6,958 bases of DNA, from the NCBI GenBank assembly GCA_021199595.1, contig JAJQHT010000086.1, forward strand, positions 1 to 6,958, written 5' to 3'. A program made the position numbers and the translations under genes. This document shows positions 6,393-6,958 of the stretch, piece by piece. The notes beneath the pieces were generated by a model. It was not told the origin of the DNA. It made no database searches and saw nothing but the letters and a program-made list of their open reading frames with translations. This stretch comes from Oscillospiraceae bacterium (GTDB taxonomy: Bacteria; Bacillota; Clostridia; Oscillospirales; Oscillospiraceae). Position 1 is the stretch's first letter. The number at the start of each line of letters is the position of its first letter.

Positions 6393-6407
6393 TCAATAAG
6401 TTATTGA
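6393..6407. promoter_or_regulatory. Perfect 15-base palindrome in the operon leader
   Basis: TCAATAA-G-TTATTGA: seven-base arms around a single central base, just upstream of the SDR2 ribosome binding site and downstream of both predicted operon promoters. The position suits a repressor operator or roadblock site, but no known regulator consensus is recognised and AT-rich palindromes can arise by chance. Confidence 0.35.
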
Positions 6408-6454
6408 CCTGTTTGTTCTGTTATTCATAATGTTTTTCGTCGTGCGCCATCTCT

Positions 6455-6483
6455 ATCATACCAAACAATCAGCGATTGCACAA
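6455..6483 (-). promoter_or_regulatory. Possible second operon promoter (P2)
   Basis: TTGTGC (6478-6483), 17-base spacer, TATGAT (6455-6460) on the minus strand. The -10 matches five of six consensus bases, the -35 only three. The spacer and the first -35 base overlap a CAATC-AGC-GATTG dyad (6466-6478) that could be an operator. Transcription would start near 6448, about 73 bases before the SDR2 start. Weaker than P1. Confidence 0.4.
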
Positions 6484-6528
6484 GTAACAAATATTCACAG
6501 GTTAGTCGGCTAAATGCCATACACTTTA

Positions 6529-6557
6529 ATTCTATCATGAACGCCCTCGAATTTCAA
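6529..6557 (-). promoter_or_regulatory. Main predicted promoter (P1) of the minus-strand operon
   Basis: TTGAAA (6552-6557), exactly 17 bases, TAGAAT (6529-6534) on the minus strand; each hexamer matches the housekeeping sigma consensus at five of six positions. Transcription would start near 6522, leaving a leader of roughly 147 bases before the SDR2 ATG, enough room for regulation through P2, the dyad and the palindrome. No riboswitch is recognised in it. Confidence 0.6.
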
Positions 6558-6627
6558 CCGTTTCTTACAAAATCCATATACGGAGCCGGAAACGGAGAGA
6601 ATATGAATGTAAAATCCGTCTGGCCTG

Positions 6628-6636
6628 TGCTATAAT
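6628..6636 (+). promoter_or_regulatory. Extended -10 promoter of folC
   Basis: TGC-TATAAT is a perfect extended -10 element. The bases 17 upstream (TGTAAA, 6608-6613) are only a poor -35, as is common with extended -10 promoters. The expected transcription start, six to seven bases after the hexamer, is about 6643, which coincides with the folC ATG, so the mRNA may be leaderless or nearly so. Confidence 0.6.
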
Positions 6637-6642
6637 GATTCT

Positions 6643-6958
6643 ATGAATATGGAAGAGATAATAACCTACTATACCGCGACGCCTAAGGACACCCACGAGC
6701 CGGGTCTTTCCGTTATGCGGACGCTGATGGCCCGGCTGGGCAATCCCCAGGCGTCCCTTCGGTGCATTCACATCGCGGGAACCAACGGAAAAGGCTCCTG
6801 CGCCGCCATGCTCTCCGCTGTGCTGCGGGCGGCGGGGTATCGGACAGGGCTTTTCACCTCCCCGGACTTAAACGGCCTGTGGGAGCGGATTCAAATTGAC
6901 GGGGAGAGCATTCCCCTGATGGCCCTGAAAACCGTGACCGAGCAGGTGCGGTGGGCCG
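6643..6958 (+). CDS. folC: Folylpolyglutamate synthase / dihydrofolate synthase, N-terminal 105 residues (partial, runs off right edge)
   Basis: Adds glutamate to folates (and in many bacteria to dihydropteroate) using ATP, in the cytoplasm. The fragment begins MNMEEIITYYTATP and shows the family's ATP-binding loop AGTNGKGS (45-52), preceded by the expected RLGNPQ...IHI segment, and then the omega-loop region YRTGLFTSP...ERIQIDGE (66-88). Many members have His after TSP; here it is Asp75, a position that varies in the family. The N-terminal spacing matches full-length homologues such as the Lactobacillus casei enzyme, so the ATG at 6643 (or at 6649, two codons later) is the start even though no Shine-Dalgarno precedes it. 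It is transcribed divergently from the CoA-ester operon and is probably a housekeeping neighbour unrelated to it. The C-terminal two thirds is outside the window. Confidence 0.9.
   Translation, partial: MNMEEIITYYTATPKDTHEPGLSVMRTLMARLGNPQASLRCIHIAGTNGKGSCAAMLSAVLRAAGYRTGLFTSPDLNGLWERIQIDGESIPLMALKTVTEQVRWA

Noticed and set aside
6376..6396. TTG start for SDR2 giving seven extra residues
   Set aside because: The codon lies upstream of the AGAGG site that is correctly spaced for the ATG at 6375, and the extra residues are not part of the SDR fold.
5539..6399. Plus-strand open frame of 286 codons antisense to SDR2
   Set aside because: Same shadow composition (Gly/His/Ala-rich) opposite a well-supported SDR with all catalytic motifs.
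6485..6505. Rex-like redox operator near TGTGAATATTTGTTAC (minus strand)
   Set aside because: The two halves do not form the inverted TTGTGA/TCACAA arrangement a Rex site needs.
6425..6520. 31-codon open frame in the minus-strand operon leader beginning ATGGCATTTAGC
   Set aside because: No Shine-Dalgarno, overlaps the predicted P2 promoter, and its length is within chance expectation. It could only be a leaderless leader peptide if P1 starts exactly there, which cannot be shown.

Overview
The window looks like a piece of a GC-rich, anaerobic Bacillota genome, most likely a clostridial (Oscillospirales-like) gut or sediment fermenter. This is inferred from strong AGGAGG-type ribosome binding sites, fermentative CoA-ester enzymes, and oxygen-sensitive [4Fe-4S]/FAD dehydratases of the 4-hydroxybutyryl-CoA dehydratase type. 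No rRNA or marker gene is present to fix the taxonomy.

Layout: six genes run on the minus strand as one apparent operon, each preceded by its own Shine-Dalgarno and separated by gaps of about 50 to 85 bases. In transcription order they are: an SDR oxidoreductase (6375-5596); two tandem, almost identical 4-hydroxybutyryl-CoA dehydratase-like flavoproteins (5511-3871 and 3819-2185); a second SDR (2113-1256); an enoyl-CoA hydratase with an unusual alanine/lysine-rich insert (1176-253); and the N-terminus of a 3-hydroxybutyryl-CoA dehydrogenase that leaves the window at base 1. Divergently, on the plus strand, the start of folC (6643 onward) runs off the right edge. The divergent intergenic region (6376-6642) holds a good sigma-A-type promoter for the minus-strand operon, a weaker second one, two small palindromes, and an extended -10 promoter for folC that sits almost on its start codon.

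How the genes may work together: SDR enzymes could interconvert a keto and a hydroxy group on a precursor. The radical FAD/[4Fe-4S] dehydratases would remove water from an unactivated (gamma-type) hydroxyacyl-CoA to give an enoyl-CoA. The crotonase would hydrate it to a 3-hydroxyacyl-CoA, which Hbd interconverts with the 3-ketoacyl-CoA. This resembles the 4-hydroxybutyrate / crotonyl-CoA / butyrate node of Clostridium kluyveri and C. aminobutyricum. However, the dehydratases lack one acidic active-site residue of the characterised enzyme (Glu455, here Ala) and carry extra cysteines and a C-terminal extension, so the true substrate is open. All three dehydrogenases carry Arg rather than Asp after beta-2 of the Rossmann fold, suggesting a shared NADP(H) preference.

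The most striking signal is evolutionary. The two dehydratase genes are identical over 1,595 consecutive bases, yet just outside this tract four consecutive conserved amino acids use four different codons. That is the signature of gene conversion between older paralogues rather than a simple fresh duplication.
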